Assembly: GCA_977017575.1 (NCBI GenBank)
Contig: CDRNVI010000037.1
Coordinates: forward strand, 62,001-126,000
Origin: Paramoeba atlantica
Taxonomy: Eukaryota; Discosea
Direction of reading: 5' to 3'
DNA: 64,000 nucleotides
Position numbers and translations under genes: made by a program. Numbering within the stretch: position 1 is the first letter of the stretch; each line of letters begins with the position of its first letter. Below, piece after piece: positions 41,888 through 52,267 of this stretch. Under the pieces are notes generated by a model. That model was not told where the DNA came from, made no database searches, and saw only the letters and a program-made list of their open reading frames with translations.

Positions 41888-42517
41888 ATGGATTTTTCCA
41901 GTGAGGCATTCGAAACGCAAAAGCGAGCGACATCCGGATCAGCGACGCGCCTAGGGAGAGTCAGCGCTGCGTCGCATTTTCAAGATCAGCTTTTTCAATT
42001 CACCTGCAACGTGCATCCTGTTCATCCCACGTGGGATATAAAGAGACCTGCGTGTGAGTGGAACGGTGTGAATTGTGACGAGCGGGGGAATGTCGTGGAA
42101 CTGATGTGGGCGATTCGTAACTTAGCGGGTAAGCCCTGCTGGTCATCGTTACCTGCCATGTTGCAAAAGATTTACCTGAACGGTAATCATCTCTCTGGGT
42201 CATTACCGTTTGAAGATCTTCCGGGGCAGCTGGTGGAACTGCACGCAAGCGGAAATTTGTTTTCGGGTGCACTCGATTTCACGCAGCTGCCGCCCACAAT
42301 GTGTTCCATAAATCTGGATCGCAATCGGTTTGATGGGGAAGTAAATCTTAGTCAGCTTCCGAATGGTCTCACAATATTGTGTTTAGATTACAATCAAAGG
42401 TTGAGTGGTCAAATTTCCAAAGAACATTTACCAAAGACTCTTGTGCATTGTTCACTGCTGGGGACAGGCATCGAATGGGGTGACAGCCATAGTTCGTCCA
42501 TGTGTACTACTATGTGA
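41888..42517 (+). CDS. LRR-family protein (copy 5)
   Basis: A 209-residue intact protein. SATRLGRVSAASHFQDQLFQ has the R-L-G-x-V motif but lacks LPQEY. Then HPTWDIKRPACEWNGVNC and the units LPAMLQKIYLNGNHLSGSL, LPGQLVELHASGNLFSGAL, LPPTMCSINLDRNRFDGEV and LPNGLTILCLDYNQRLSGQ. It ends GTGIEWGDSHSSSMCTTM. No signal peptide (MDFSSEAFETQKRATSG). With copy 4 it makes a close pair, but they are not recent duplicates, since the sequence outside the motifs differs greatly. Confidence 0.88.
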   Translation: MDFSSEAFETQKRATSGSATRLGRVSAASHFQDQLFQFTCNVHPVHPTWDIKRPACEWNGVNCDERGNVVELMWAIRNLAGKPCWSSLPAMLQKIYLNGNHLSGSLPFEDLPGQLVELHASGNLFSGALDFTQLPPTMCSINLDRNRFDGEVNLSQLPNGLTILCLDYNQRLSGQISKEHLPKTLVHCSLLGTGIEWGDSHSSSMCTTM

Positions 42518-42852
42518 GAAGAACTCATCCTTGACTAAAGATGACGCTTGTCAATTCACTTGGCAGACACGCAACGCATGTCGGTCTATCCAATGAAGCA
42601 GTAGTGGTACAGTGTATTGTAAAAAAAGTGTAATAACTTTCTATGTAGGTGTTCTGTGTTGTTTTAGAAGAAAATATTTGGAAATTCTTGATGAAGGGAT
42701 AGATTCAGGAGGGTTTTTGCAACGCTACGTAACAGAAGTTGCGTTCACCGGCTTAATGATGTACATATTAAATTCAACCGAGTAGCATAATCAACTTTTA
42801 CTTTTGAAACCAACGTACTTTTTTCAAAAACGTTTTTCTCAAATACGATTTG

Positions 42853-43680
42853 ATGTCAAAAGAAAGCATTCCAGTTGGGGAAAAGGAAGCAATTAAATCT
42901 AATCCACCTACTATAGACACAGAAACTGTGGGCATACCTAAAGAAGTATTGGGAAAACTTTCTTCTCTTCAAGACGCGCTTAACCAGTTTATTGACAAAG
43001 ATTGGATATCGAAGAGATCTTGCGCGGACTGGTCTCTCGCGATAACGTTAGAATGTGCAGAGCTAATTGATTCCTACCCGTGGAAATGGTGGAAGAGCGT
43101 TCACCGTGAGCCCGATCTAAAAAATGTATGCATTGAACTTGTAGATATCCTTCATTTCTCGTTGTCTGGAATGATACAAGTGGATGCTCTAGCAGGTCGA
43201 ACAGATACAACGGAAAATGGTCCTAATACTGATGAAGCTAAAAACGGCGAGAAAAATTTATTGCTAGACCGCGTTCATCATCCTCTTTCTAACACACAGA
43301 ATGCTATTCGAACGTTCCGTCAACTTATTCGTGATGCCGACCACAACCTTTTCGACATTGTTACTTCAACTGTCATTCAAGCTGCAAGCGATCTTTCTTT
43401 TAATCTTGTTGCCTACTACCTCGCAAAGCACACGTTAAATCATGTACGGCAGCTCGGGGGTTACAAGGCATCGAAGTATCGAAAAGTGGACAGTGCAGGT
43501 CGTGAAGATAACGAACTCTTACATGATTGTATTCGTGATCTGGGTCCGTGTACGACAGAATTTCTTCAGAATTTCGATTCAAAAGCAAACTGTATTCTGA
43601 GTAGAGTGTATGACGTATTTGATACGCCTCAAGAACAACGCCAGACAGTGGAGAGGTGGTTGTGGAAGAAAGGCAACTAA
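42853..43680 (+). CDS. dimeric all-alpha dUTPase (dUTP diphosphatase), kinetoplastid type
   Basis: A 275-residue protein. It has ITLECAELIDSYPWKWWK (the E-x-x-E motif and the WKWWK signature of trypanosomatid dUTPases) and NVCIELVDILHFSLSG (E-x-x-D), which bind the Mg ions and the pyrophosphate. The family also hydrolyses dUDP. It supplies dUMP to thymidylate synthase and keeps uracil out of DNA. The trimeric dUTPase of most eukaryotes is unrelated. A polar insert (about 117-140) lies between the motifs and C-terminal helices, as in the family. This is the strongest taxonomic mark in the window. The true ATG is at 42853. Confidence 0.92.
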   Translation: MSKESIPVGEKEAIKSNPPTIDTETVGIPKEVLGKLSSLQDALNQFIDKDWISKRSCADWSLAITLECAELIDSYPWKWWKSVHREPDLKNVCIELVDILHFSLSGMIQVDALAGRTDTTENGPNTDEAKNGEKNLLLDRVHHPLSNTQNAIRTFRQLIRDADHNLFDIVTSTVIQAASDLSFNLVAYYLAKHTLNHVRQLGGYKASKYRKVDSAGREDNELLHDCIRDLGPCTTEFLQNFDSKANCILSRVYDVFDTPQEQRQTVERWLWKKGN

Positions 43681-43999
43681 AGGCCGGAATAAATACTTTT
43701 TATTGGTTTTGCGATAGAAGAGAGAAATTCGTAGTCTTTCAAGAAATCGCAATTGTACCCGGCGTACATATTCATTTTGAGCTCCATTTAAATACATTTT
43801 TTGGGTTTCATAGAATACATAATAAGAAAAGCAATTGAAGAAAACCGCGGCCTTATGGAAACGGTTATGGAACGGTCCTACAACATGTACCAGAATATAC
43901 GAAAAAAATTACAGCATTCATAAATATCACGGAAACCATAAATTAAGGGGAGACAAACATTGTAAATCCCATGATTTCGAGCGTATTCTGAAATATGGA
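43681..43999. other. spacer after dUTPase, no gene seen
   Basis: AT-rich 3' UTR and spacer. The CGTATTCTGAAATATGG block near 43982 already belongs to the MITE end that follows. Confidence 0.35.
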
Positions 44000-44056
44000 C
44001 AAGTTTTACAAATTTTAGACCCCCCAGCATCTGATTTTCACCCCTGCATACGATGA
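44000..44056. repeat. solo C-rich element end (same family as 12713-13473)
   Basis: ACAAATTTTAGACCCCCCAG, then ATCTGATTTTCACCCCTGCA matches the right end of the element at 12713-13473. No left partner was found nearby. Confidence 0.6.
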
Positions 44057-44104
44057 TCTCTGCGTTGTCGTGCACGTTTCTTTTTCTCTCGGCATTCCTG
44101 TCAT

Positions 44105-45565
44105 TACCGTTACCCCCCCCCCTTACTTCGCCTCCCCCCTTACTTCACCACATTTAGTCACTGGATGTGTGGTGAAGTAAGGGGGGTGTCAGATTTTTCC
44201 CCAGGCAACTTACCACCTCTACACAGCCGGACGGGTGCACTGCAACCGACCGTTACATCGGTAGAGGACTTCGGCCTCCAGACTTCCAAATCTATCTGTG
44301 AAGTGTCTGGCTTGCCAGTGACCAATCGGAGCAATCCGGAATGATTGATTCGTTGAACCATTTCGAATTTAGAACGATTTTCTTCCATGTCAGTTTCATC
44401 ATCGCTTTGATCATAAAGTTGCGCCACAGCGTCTTGTAGTTCTAAAATTTAAGTTGATGTTCAATAAGTTATGTTCTGCGACATCATTTAAATTTTACGA
44501 TGTAAGAAATTTTCATGGGCGGAAAGATAAAAATGCATGGGACATTGTGGACAAGCTACCGGTGAAACTTTAATTAAGAATAACATTAATTAACGTAATG
44601 TCTGACGAGAAAAAAATGATTACGTTAATTAATGCTACGTTCATTAAAGTTACGTTAATTTGTGTTTTTGTGGCGCGATAGCAAAATTTAGTTCCACAAA
44701 AAATTTGAGGTTTATTATTTTTAAGCCCACAAAATTGAACAAAGTTTGGACACTTATCCAAAATTTCACCTAAAGCGAAATAGTCCACCGCCTATGGGTG
44801 TAGTTTCCAAGGGCAACGGGCCGTATTGAGGCGTCTGCTAGAAATTTAAAAAAAGAAATTATTACTTATTTTTCGCCTTTTTTTGACCAAATTTAATTAC
44901 CGTCAAAGTACTTATTAACAATAATAGTAATTAACGGAATGTTTTTTTGGACGGAAATTATTCCGTTAATTATTATTCCAATGATTTTTACCAAAATCCT
45001 AACAAAATTTAAGCGTCAAGAGATCTATCTTGTAACTTCTGCGGATACGTCTTAATCGATTCATCCTTTCGCGGTGACGTCGTTTTTGTTTTTCAGGAGA
45101 GAAATGTTTTGAATTTTGTTGATGAACAGACCGACCACTGACTAAAATTTTTGGGAAGAGTTTGGTGAAAATCTAAAAAAAATATTATTCCGTTAATTAT
45201 TATTCCGTTAATTTTTATTCCAATGATTTTTATTCCGTTAATAAGTACTTTGACGGTATTACGTTAATTAATACTACGTTAATTAAAAAAACGTACATTT
45301 TAATTACGTTAAAAAGTGTTTCACCGGTAAAAGAAACATAAAATATAGAACGTGCAACACGAGGTATTACAACACTCAAGAAAAGGAAATTATGCTCAAT
45401 ATCGATAGCATAGTGTACTTCAATAATTTGAGGATTTCCGAAAGAAATATAGATTGATCGAACTTTGAATCACTTATTCACCCCCCTTACTTCACCACCC
45501 CCCTTACTTCACCACAAAGTACAGGTTTTGGACCAAAAAGTGGGGGCTAAGTAAGGGGGGGATAA
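44105..45565. mobile_element. MITE with CCCCCCTTACTTCACCAC motifs, holding a nested TA-flanked element
   Basis: The left end CGTTACCCCCCCCCTTACTT matches the complement of AAGTAAGGGGGGGATAACG at 45547-45565. CCCCTTACTTCACCAC subrepeats occur at 44132, 45485 and 45503, and inverted at 44168. Nested inside (44560-45326) is another TA-flanked unit with CCGGTGAAAC ... GTTTCACCGG ends and many AATTAACG / TTCCGTTAATTATTATTCC repeats. No transposase was recognised. The Merlin remnant begins right after. Confidence 0.65.
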
Positions 45566-45571
45566 CGGTAT

Positions 45572-45870
45572 ATAAATTCCTTCTGTATGATAGAAACAGT
45601 GTCTCGTGCAGCCGCAGTTCGCATTTCATGGACAGAAGCAACAACTTTGCTTCCAACGTTTTGGTCAATTCTGTGACAGTTTGACTGCTTAAAAGTGTTT
45701 CTAGTGCCAATTGTTCACGGCCATTGTCATTCGCCATACGTTATAGAACCTGGATAATTTGACATTGTGTTCACAAAAAACACTTTGCGAGTAGAATATG
45801 ACAAGAAAACGTTTAGACCACATCAAAGCAAAATATCACTTTTTCGTAAAATTATGCTTCACTTTCACTT
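45572..45870 (-). pseudogene. Merlin (IS1595-like) transposon fragment
   Basis: Over about 180 bases it is nearly identical to 53965-54150 inside the complete Merlin element, coding LALETLLSSQTVTELTK on the - strand. After that the similarity continues weakly (AAAAAACACTTTG, TTTTCGTAAAATTATG). The catalytic part is missing. Confidence 0.8.
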
Positions 45871-46147
45871 TCACTTCTACTGGTGATCACTTTTTTAACA
45901 CTTTAGCAAGAATAACTTATCACACCTGTGACCTTCTAACATACCTGTGACCTCGTACAATACCGGGGTGTATATTAAGCCGGACCCGTTTATTTGTTTT
46001 CCTTAATTTATCAGTGGACTGCAAACCATGGATTCTAATAATTTATTGGAACCATTGGTTTATTATAACCATTGGTTTATTATAAACCAATACTTTATCT
46101 ATATAACTTACCTCTAACTTTCGTAAATTTGTTTTGGCATCCACCAC

Positions 46148-46987
46148 ATGAGCATAACAATACTTGCGATGTCCCTCTCCGACGCTCAGAAGCCGCACGC
46201 CCCGCGAAATTCGCACAACGAGGGAAATGAAGAAGGCAAGCACAATGTTCGAATAGGAAGGGTGGGAGGTTCGAATTTACCTCAGGAATACGAGCTCGCA
46301 CGGTTTGTTGAATTAGTAGAAAATCCACACCCTACATGGAACGTATCGACACCGGCGTGTGAATGGAAAGGTGTAACTTGTGAGGATGGCCTACATGTCA
46401 CTAAGATTGATTGGGAAAATGTTGCCGAGCTGAATAGCCTATCCGGGTCCATTCAATGGGAGTGGCTCCCCCAGAAAATCTTAGTGGTTGATGTCGCAAA
46501 ACAGAAATTGTCTGGAAATGTCCCTCTCAAGACGCTTCCTTCGAAATTACGTGTTTTAAATTTGGTTCTAAATCAATTTTCGGGCGGTTTGGATTTACAA
46601 TTTTTGCCAAACACATTAGAGAAGGTTTGGGTGGATTACAATAATTTTCAAGATGGTGTGGACTTGACGCAGTTGTCTCAGAGCTTGTTAGCGTTAACTC
46701 TTAGTAGCAATAAGTTATCCGGGCATGTCGATCTTGTTAGTTTGCCTAGCGGCATGACCTGTCTCAATCTATCGCGAAATTTGTTTACTGGACCAGTTCA
46801 GCTGCGCCGGTTGCCCGCGACGCTGAAAGCACTGTACCTTAACAACAATCACTTCACTGGGTTAGCAAGGCTTGATAATCTTCCAGAAAGCTTGGAAGTC
46901 TTGTGGATGCACGACAATGACGAACTCGCCTCTGAAGGCAATCCTCTTGATATCGATCACACTCTAGCGCTGAGCATTACCCTCTAA
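46148..46987 (+). CDS. LRR-family protein, longer form (copy 6)
   Basis: A 279-residue protein, the longest of the set, with about three extra LRR units. Cap: RIGRVGGSNLPQEYELARF, NPHPTWNVSTPACEWKGVTC. Units include LPQKILVVDVAKQKLSGNV, LPSKLRVLNLVLNQFSGGL, LPNTLEKVWVDYNNFQDGV, LSQSLLALTLSSNKLSGHV, LPSGMTCLNLSRNLFTGPV and LPATLKALYLNNNHFTGLA. The N-terminal 35 residues (MSITILAMSLSDAQKPHA) are variable. The regular unit of 21-24 residues is easy to see here. The function of the family is not known. Ligand or protein binding is the usual role of LRR solenoids. Confidence 0.9.
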   Translation: MSITILAMSLSDAQKPHAPRNSHNEGNEEGKHNVRIGRVGGSNLPQEYELARFVELVENPHPTWNVSTPACEWKGVTCEDGLHVTKIDWENVAELNSLSGSIQWEWLPQKILVVDVAKQKLSGNVPLKTLPSKLRVLNLVLNQFSGGLDLQFLPNTLEKVWVDYNNFQDGVDLTQLSQSLLALTLSSNKLSGHVDLVSLPSGMTCLNLSRNLFTGPVQLRRLPATLKALYLNNNHFTGLARLDNLPESLEVLWMHDNDELASEGNPLDIDHTLALSITL

Positions 46988-47475
46988 TATGATGATGCTT
47001 TTTACTGTTTATACAAATGTATAATATTATATTATATTTGCCGTAATACAGGATTTTTGCTGTATGATAATGCTTGTTTTGCTGGCGAAGGGTTTAAGGG
47101 GGGGGTGTAAAAAATGCTGTTATTTTAAGAAGTTACTTTAAACATAGTAACTTGCTATACTATTTCATTTTCCTGATCCTTTTCGAACATTAAGTTAATC
47201 GATTTTGGATATTGTATAAATTAGCAGTATAAATTAGCTGTAAATTTACATTACATTGGTGTACATTCACTTTGTACTACATTCACCTGGTACAAAAATA
47301 TGTATAAATGTTACATGTTATTGTACGTTTCTGGGAAAGAGTGCACTTATAGAACCCCATTGCACGAGGACTGCTCTATTCTTGATTTTCTAGTGTAAAA
47401 ATCGTGTATGCAGTTGTGGCTTTTTATAGGACACGTGATTCTGTACACGTTTTTCGAAGGTACATTTAAAATTTT
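46988..47475. other. intergenic region, no gene seen
   Basis: AT-rich with TACATTCAC repeats near 47262-47288 and a GGGGGGGGTG tract near 47099. No supported ORF. Confidence 0.4.
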
Positions 47476-47739
47476 ATGGATACGTTGACACCTCCGACAT
47501 CGGCCCGCGATGACCAGGGGCGTGTGGTAAACGAACTTCAACGCGACGTTGAACTTTTCGAGCAGTTTCGCAGTGCAGCCGGAAAAGGCGATCGTTCGCA
47601 AATACAGAAAATAATAGGACTTTATGAACTCGAAAAAGAAAGCTTGACAAAGGAGTGTGAGAAATACGCTAAAACACTGAAGAAGCTTGAAGAACAGTGT
47701 ACTCAACTGCGAAGGTGGTATGAGAATATCATGACATAA
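47476..47739 (+). CDS. small coiled-coil protein, unknown
   Basis: An 87-residue protein. The whole C-terminal part (RDVELFEQFRSAAGKG, LYELEKESLTKECEKYAKTL, KKLEEQCTQLRRWYENI) is predicted alpha-helical and coiled-coil. No family recognised. It is on the host strand with plausible spacing to its neighbours. The short length makes it less certain, but composition is like that of the neighbouring genes. Confidence 0.55.
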   Translation: MDTLTPPTSARDDQGRVVNELQRDVELFEQFRSAAGKGDRSQIQKIIGLYELEKESLTKECEKYAKTLKKLEEQCTQLRRWYENIMT

Positions 47740-48217
47740 CTGTCAAAAGCAATTCTTTTTGATTGACTTTAAATTTTGTACAGTCCAAAATTAGTCATAC
47801 GTTTTATTCTGTCCCTCAGTATGACAGAATTCAAATGCGATCGATCGATCAGTTACCTTACCGGTTCGGAGCTCAAGTTTAGTGGCTCTTTTTGAGGCGC
47901 AGCGGCACACCAAATTGTACTCTCATAAACTTTCGATGCTCAAGATGATCCTACACCCCTAATCAGAAAAACTGTTATAAAGGGTTTGAAATCATGGAGA
48001 GAGCTTTTGATTTTATTCTTTTTCGTAGTAAGTTTTTCGTAGTGTTAGGACAGTAGCGGAAAAATATAAATCTAATTTGTACTGTAGGTTATTGGCGTTT
48101 TCTTATTACGTCTACTCGATTTCCACCACTGGGTGGATTTTTGCGTTCAATGATATTCTGCTACTGCAGGCTGATATTTTCTACTTTTCAATGCTTTTCT
48201 GAACAAGAATACTAAAA
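47740..48217. other. intergenic region, no gene seen
   Basis: Spacer with TTTTTCGTAGTAAGTTTTTC and nearby pyrimidine-rich tracts (48178-48200) before the next ORF. Confidence 0.35.
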
Positions 48218-48547
48218 ATGCAATGGCTAGCAGAAGAGCTCCAAATTCGGAAAGAATTACAGCCGCTTTTGCGACTTACTTGTAATCATTTCACTAATAG
48301 TCGTGCATTCAAAGATTACGAGGAACGTATAGAGACTACCATTTTGGCTCTATCTCACCCAGCGCCAGAGGAAAAACAAGTGGGGCAAATATTACTTCGG
48401 AATCTCCTTTTGGATTACCATCAACAGGATCTGACGTGGTATCAGCCTTCATCCCTATTATTGCGGCAGTCAGTGGAGTTAGCTCGATCGGAAATTCGAA
48501 AGTCGGAAAAAGAAAATCATGGAGTTCATACGCTTCCTGGGCAGTAA
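48218..48547 (+). CDS. small helical protein, unknown
   Basis: A 109-residue protein. Mostly Leu/Glu/Arg-rich helices (WLAEELQIRKELQPLLRL, VGQILLRNLLLDYHQQDL, LLLRQSVELARSEIRK). No domain recognised. Follows the coiled-coil gene on the host strand. Confidence 0.5.
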   Translation: MQWLAEELQIRKELQPLLRLTCNHFTNSRAFKDYEERIETTILALSHPAPEEKQVGQILLRNLLLDYHQQDLTWYQPSSLLLRQSVELARSEIRKSEKENHGVHTLPGQ

Positions 48548-49282
48548 AAAAACTTCGGAAATAATATTTCTGATAATTTGCGCCCCACAGAATTCGTACA
48601 CAGAGCGAAAAGAAGCACTTTTCAAGTCCGAAATATCGCTCCTTTACGAAGGCTTATTACGAAGGCTTATACGAAGGCTTATTACCGCCGTTCTACCTTG
48701 TTGCAGCCTTTTACACCCCTTTAAAATTCCCCCCAGAGAAAGTAAGAGCTCATTTACCAATGTAAGTTGGTAAAACACTCATAGGCATGACAGACATTGC
48801 GCGATATACGCAGCCCAGAAACACCCTATCAAAAGCACCTGCAAGGTGCAGGCTTCAATTCACATACGGATCCGACACCTCTTTTTCCATTAATTCAATT
48901 AATTGTCTTTTTTCTCAAAAAGCAGTCATAATGAAGTAAAGGAGCACATGATGTGTTCGCAAAAGAAAAGGAGTTGGAGCGGGTAAAAAATTGCGGTGGT
49001 TGTGTAAGTACCGTGTAACTACGGTGTACCCCCCCGTAACAAGGATCTGACACATTTTATCCCCAGTAACAAAGATTTGGCTCGGTAGGGTGGCTGGACG
49101 GGGGGTGGTCTTTTGGTCCAAAACCGATTCTATTACTGGGGGTATACAATACCGCTCCACCCTCTTTACACTTATTGGGGTGCCAATCATAGCGGATACT
49201 GTTCGAAAAATATAGTGTAAATACTGAAATCTGTGTATTTTCTTAAATATTGGAATCACCATTTTTCGAATTGATCGCCAAA
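48548..49282. other. intergenic region with G/C-rich repeat block
   Basis: CGAAGGCTTATTA repeats three times at 48646-48688. At 49010-49150 the motifs CGTGTAACTACGGTGTACCC and CCAGTAACAAAGATTTGG, and ATTACTGGGGGTATAC look like a small MITE with imperfect inverted ends (CAGTAACA / TTACTG). No ORF. Confidence 0.4.
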
Positions 49283-50240
49283 ATGCTTCAAATATGGAAC
49301 GGGTCGACTCTAAAGATATTTTTCCAGTGTTTTGCTAGCATTGGGCTTCTCTTCTTGGGCGTTTTCCTGCCAAGTGTTCATGCCCAAACCCCCCATGGGA
49401 GTCTATTTCCAAAGGAGCCGAAATACTCCGTACGCTTTATTGAGCACTCTGAAGACATTCCACTGGATCGTGAGACCCTACAGAAACATTACGAAAGTTT
49501 ACGAATCCGTTCTGGCGTCGACCACACACTTTATCAATGCTTTCTACCCCTGTCAGATCACGCCGGACACATCCTCGGGCTCTCGATCGACCACGGTGTC
49601 TGAGTTCTACAACTTTACCAGCACCGAAGGGCGAATGCAGCTTCATCGCATCCTACAGGACACGCTGTCTCGGAAACGTATACGCAAATCTGCGGGATGG
49701 TGGAATTTTGATCTGCAATGGGACTCCGGTCTATTCCAATACCACCCGGACGCGAAGAATCGAACCGTGCGGCAATCCGAATACTGTCTTGGAAGGTTTT
49801 CGTCGTCCAACCACACAGAGGAAGCCCTACCGCAGTACGTGCCATCACCGGATGCCGCGGAGCCTGGATATCTTCGCTACACCTTAGCGTACGGTGATTT
49901 TTGTGAACTCACCCATCAGCCGCGAATGTGTGAGCTTCAAGTTTTCTGTTCCCGTATTGGGGAGATTGCACATGCGGACCGCTCGATGGAAATCCGAGAA
50001 ATCGCAAGCTGTAAGTACGAAGCTCATCTTTATCTGGACGCTTTGTGTGCATTTCCTCATTTCAAGGTGCAGGTAAGTCCTGAAAATGATATTTACTGTC
50101 TTCCGGTTATAGAAGACCCGGAAACTACAGAAACTGAGTTTATTTCTCCCCAGTATCCTATCGGTGACGATAGGAATGATGGGAAAGAAGATGAGAGCAT
50201 GAGCATGGGCGCAATATCGGAACAACAAGATCTAGAATGA
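49283..50240 (+). CDS. MRH-domain ER lectin-like protein (OS-9/PRKCSH type), frame change inside
   Basis: Signal peptide at residues 1-36 (SLGFLFLG-type core: ASIGLLFLGVFLPSVHAQ). The first frame reaches TLYQCFLP (start of an MRH fold), then loses similarity. The second frame, open from upstream of 49540, carries STTVSEFYNFTS, QSEYCLGRFSS, the W-rich RKSAGWWNFDLQWDSGLFQYH and LAYGDFCELTHQPRMCELQV, ending SCKYEAHLYLDALCAFP. That is the C...LG...(R)xxx/E...C...C order of MRH domains, which bind mannose. OS-9 and glucosidase II beta read N-glycans in the ER. The shift lies between about 49540 and 49600 and may be a mutation or a sequencing error. The tail is acidic. Confidence 0.7.
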
Positions 50241-50590
50241 CTGCAACATAGGACAAGATGGGTAACACTTTCAGATTCTGTGTTGCGGCAAAGGCTACCA
50301 TCCGTGCGTACACTGTGTAACGTCATCTTATTCTACTCAAACACAGGCGCGAAGCGAGCTCAACGATCTGCACATCGTTTCTTTACATTTTACACTCTTT
50401 TTGGGTTGAGAGCTTGCATGTTTGCCTTTTCCCTTTACCTTGAAGGTCTTTTCACCACGAAGTCCGTCATGTCTTGGTTTTTTTCATAAGCAATGATACG
50501 GTAAGTCCTCATCTTTTTGTCTTTTCAATCCTAAAAAAGATGTACCTTGAAGTGCTTTCTAATCTTCATACATCACTTCCCCACCCCAAA
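50241..50590. other. intergenic region, no gene seen
   Basis: TTTTTTTCATAAGCAATG and a pyrimidine-rich run near 50505-50530 precede the SDR gene. In-frame ATG at 50540 is a possible alternative start for it. Confidence 0.35.
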
Positions 50591-51830
50591 ATGCTACCCC
50601 GCAAAATTCTCGTCTTCGGCGCCAACGGCTTTCTTGGCTCCCACATTATTCAGGAAGCCCACCGCCTCTCCTGCATGACCCCACCCCCCACATCCCCTCC
50701 TCCCACCCCCTCCGAAAACGCACCCTCCGAAAAAACACCCCCTCGAAACCCTACCCCTCCCGGCACCCCCACCCTCCCCTTCCCCCCGCTCACCCTCGTC
50801 GGGTTAAGCCGACGGGGCGCACCGAGCTCCGGTCCCCTCACTACCCCGCCCTTTGCCTCTTCCGATTCTTCTTCTCCTTCTTCTTCTTCTCCTCCTTCTT
50901 CCCCTTCTCCCCCCGCTGCCTTCTCCCTTACCTGGGAGTGCTGTGACGCCAGCCACCCCCCCCGACCTCCACGCCGCCCTCTCCCGTCACCCCGACGCCT
51001 CCGCGGTGATCTCCTGCATCGGGTGCTTCGCCTCCACCGCGTCCGTGACCCGGCAGGGCAACGCGCTCCCCAATGTGAACCTCGCACGCGCGATCTACAC
51101 ACAGGGGCTGGGCCGTTGTGTAGATCATAAGAATAAGAATAAAGATAAGAATAAAGAAGGTAATGAAGAGAAGGCTAAAGAAATGAATAAAGAAAATACG
51201 AAAGAGAATATTGAAAATACGAAAGAGAGTATTGAAAATACGAAAGAGAATATTGAAAATACGAAAGAGAGAATTGAAAATACGAAAGAGAATATTGAAA
51301 ATACGAAAGAGAATATGTTTGTAAAGAAAAACAAAGAAAAGGAGAGCGCTCACGATAGTGCTGGTCCTCCTCATCTTCGTAAAATGGTCTACATCTCTGC
51401 GGTCCAGTTCATCCGTCCGCTTCACCCTGTTTTAGGGATTCGCCTTCTCCCCCCTCTCCAAATCCTGCGGGGTTACTACGAGGGCAAACAAGAGGCGGAG
51501 GCGGCGGTGAGGACACTGGGCCCCGCCGAGGGGTTAGTGCTGCGACCCGGGATGATTTACGGGAGGCGTAGAGTTACGGAATCCGGGTGGGAGATCCCGC
51601 TGCAGTGGGTAGGGGGGCCACTGCGGGCGGTGCTGTCCCCGATGTACGCCCAATGTAACGGGTGTAGCGCCCTGACCCCTCCGATTTCCGCACAGGAGGT
51701 CGCGAGGGTGGCCCTGTTTGGGGCGCTGCTGGCCTCCCCACGGTTGCAGGGGACGATGGAGGTGGGGGAGATGGTGGAGGTGGGGGGGAAGGGGTGGGGA
51801 GAGGTGGCGAAGGGGGCGAGGTGGGTGTAG
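50591..51830 (+). CDS. atypical NAD(P)-binding SDR (NDUFA9/COQ11-like), frame change inside
   Basis: Starts MLPRKILVFGANGFLGSHII, a Rossmann G-x-x-G-x-x-G loop. The first frame reads to WECCDASHPP. At the run of eight C (50956-50963) the other forward frame continues with PDLHAALSRHPDASAVISCI, YISAVQF, the YYEGKQEAE (Y-x-x-x-K) and LVLRPGMIYGRR. The architecture fits atypical SDRs such as complex I NDUFA9 and yeast Coq11. A shift in a C homopolymer may well be a sequencing error. There are two low-complexity inserts: a P/S-rich one (about residues 34-120) and an AT-rich one (51120-51340) built from repeated ENTKENIENTKE. The first half is C-rich and the last part G-rich. Confidence 0.75.
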
Positions 51831-52267
51831 TGTGGGGAAGGGGGGGTAGAAATGGGAGGAAAGAAATGGGGGTGGTTGTACAAAGATTGACTGAAATGAT
51901 GTATGAAAGTCATTGTGGCTACTAGAGACAATTCTATCAGGGAAGTTCCTGTACATATTGTACCCCGAGTAAAAAATTAGCTCCTGTACATAAAACATTT
52001 TGCTTGTACATTTTACATGTACATGTAGATGAATATTCTAATCGTGATGAGTTACCATACAATAAGTTCAAATCAAAATATATGGAAATACTGGTGACGA
52101 TAGGTAAGCATCCCGCTTCATTGCGTAAATCTATAATTCGCCAGGTATGCTTGTATAAAAACGCATACTTTTCTGTCTCATGCGTGTACAGGCGTGTACA
52201 GGATTGACGATTCATTTTTATCAACTAGCCTTCTAAATATTTTTACCATTTCGTGTGTCGTATCCTC
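51831..52267. other. intergenic region, no gene seen
   Basis: Contains TACATTTTACATGTACATGTAG palindrome (52007-52028) and GCGTGTACAG duplicated at 52182-52201. No supported ORF. Confidence 0.35.
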
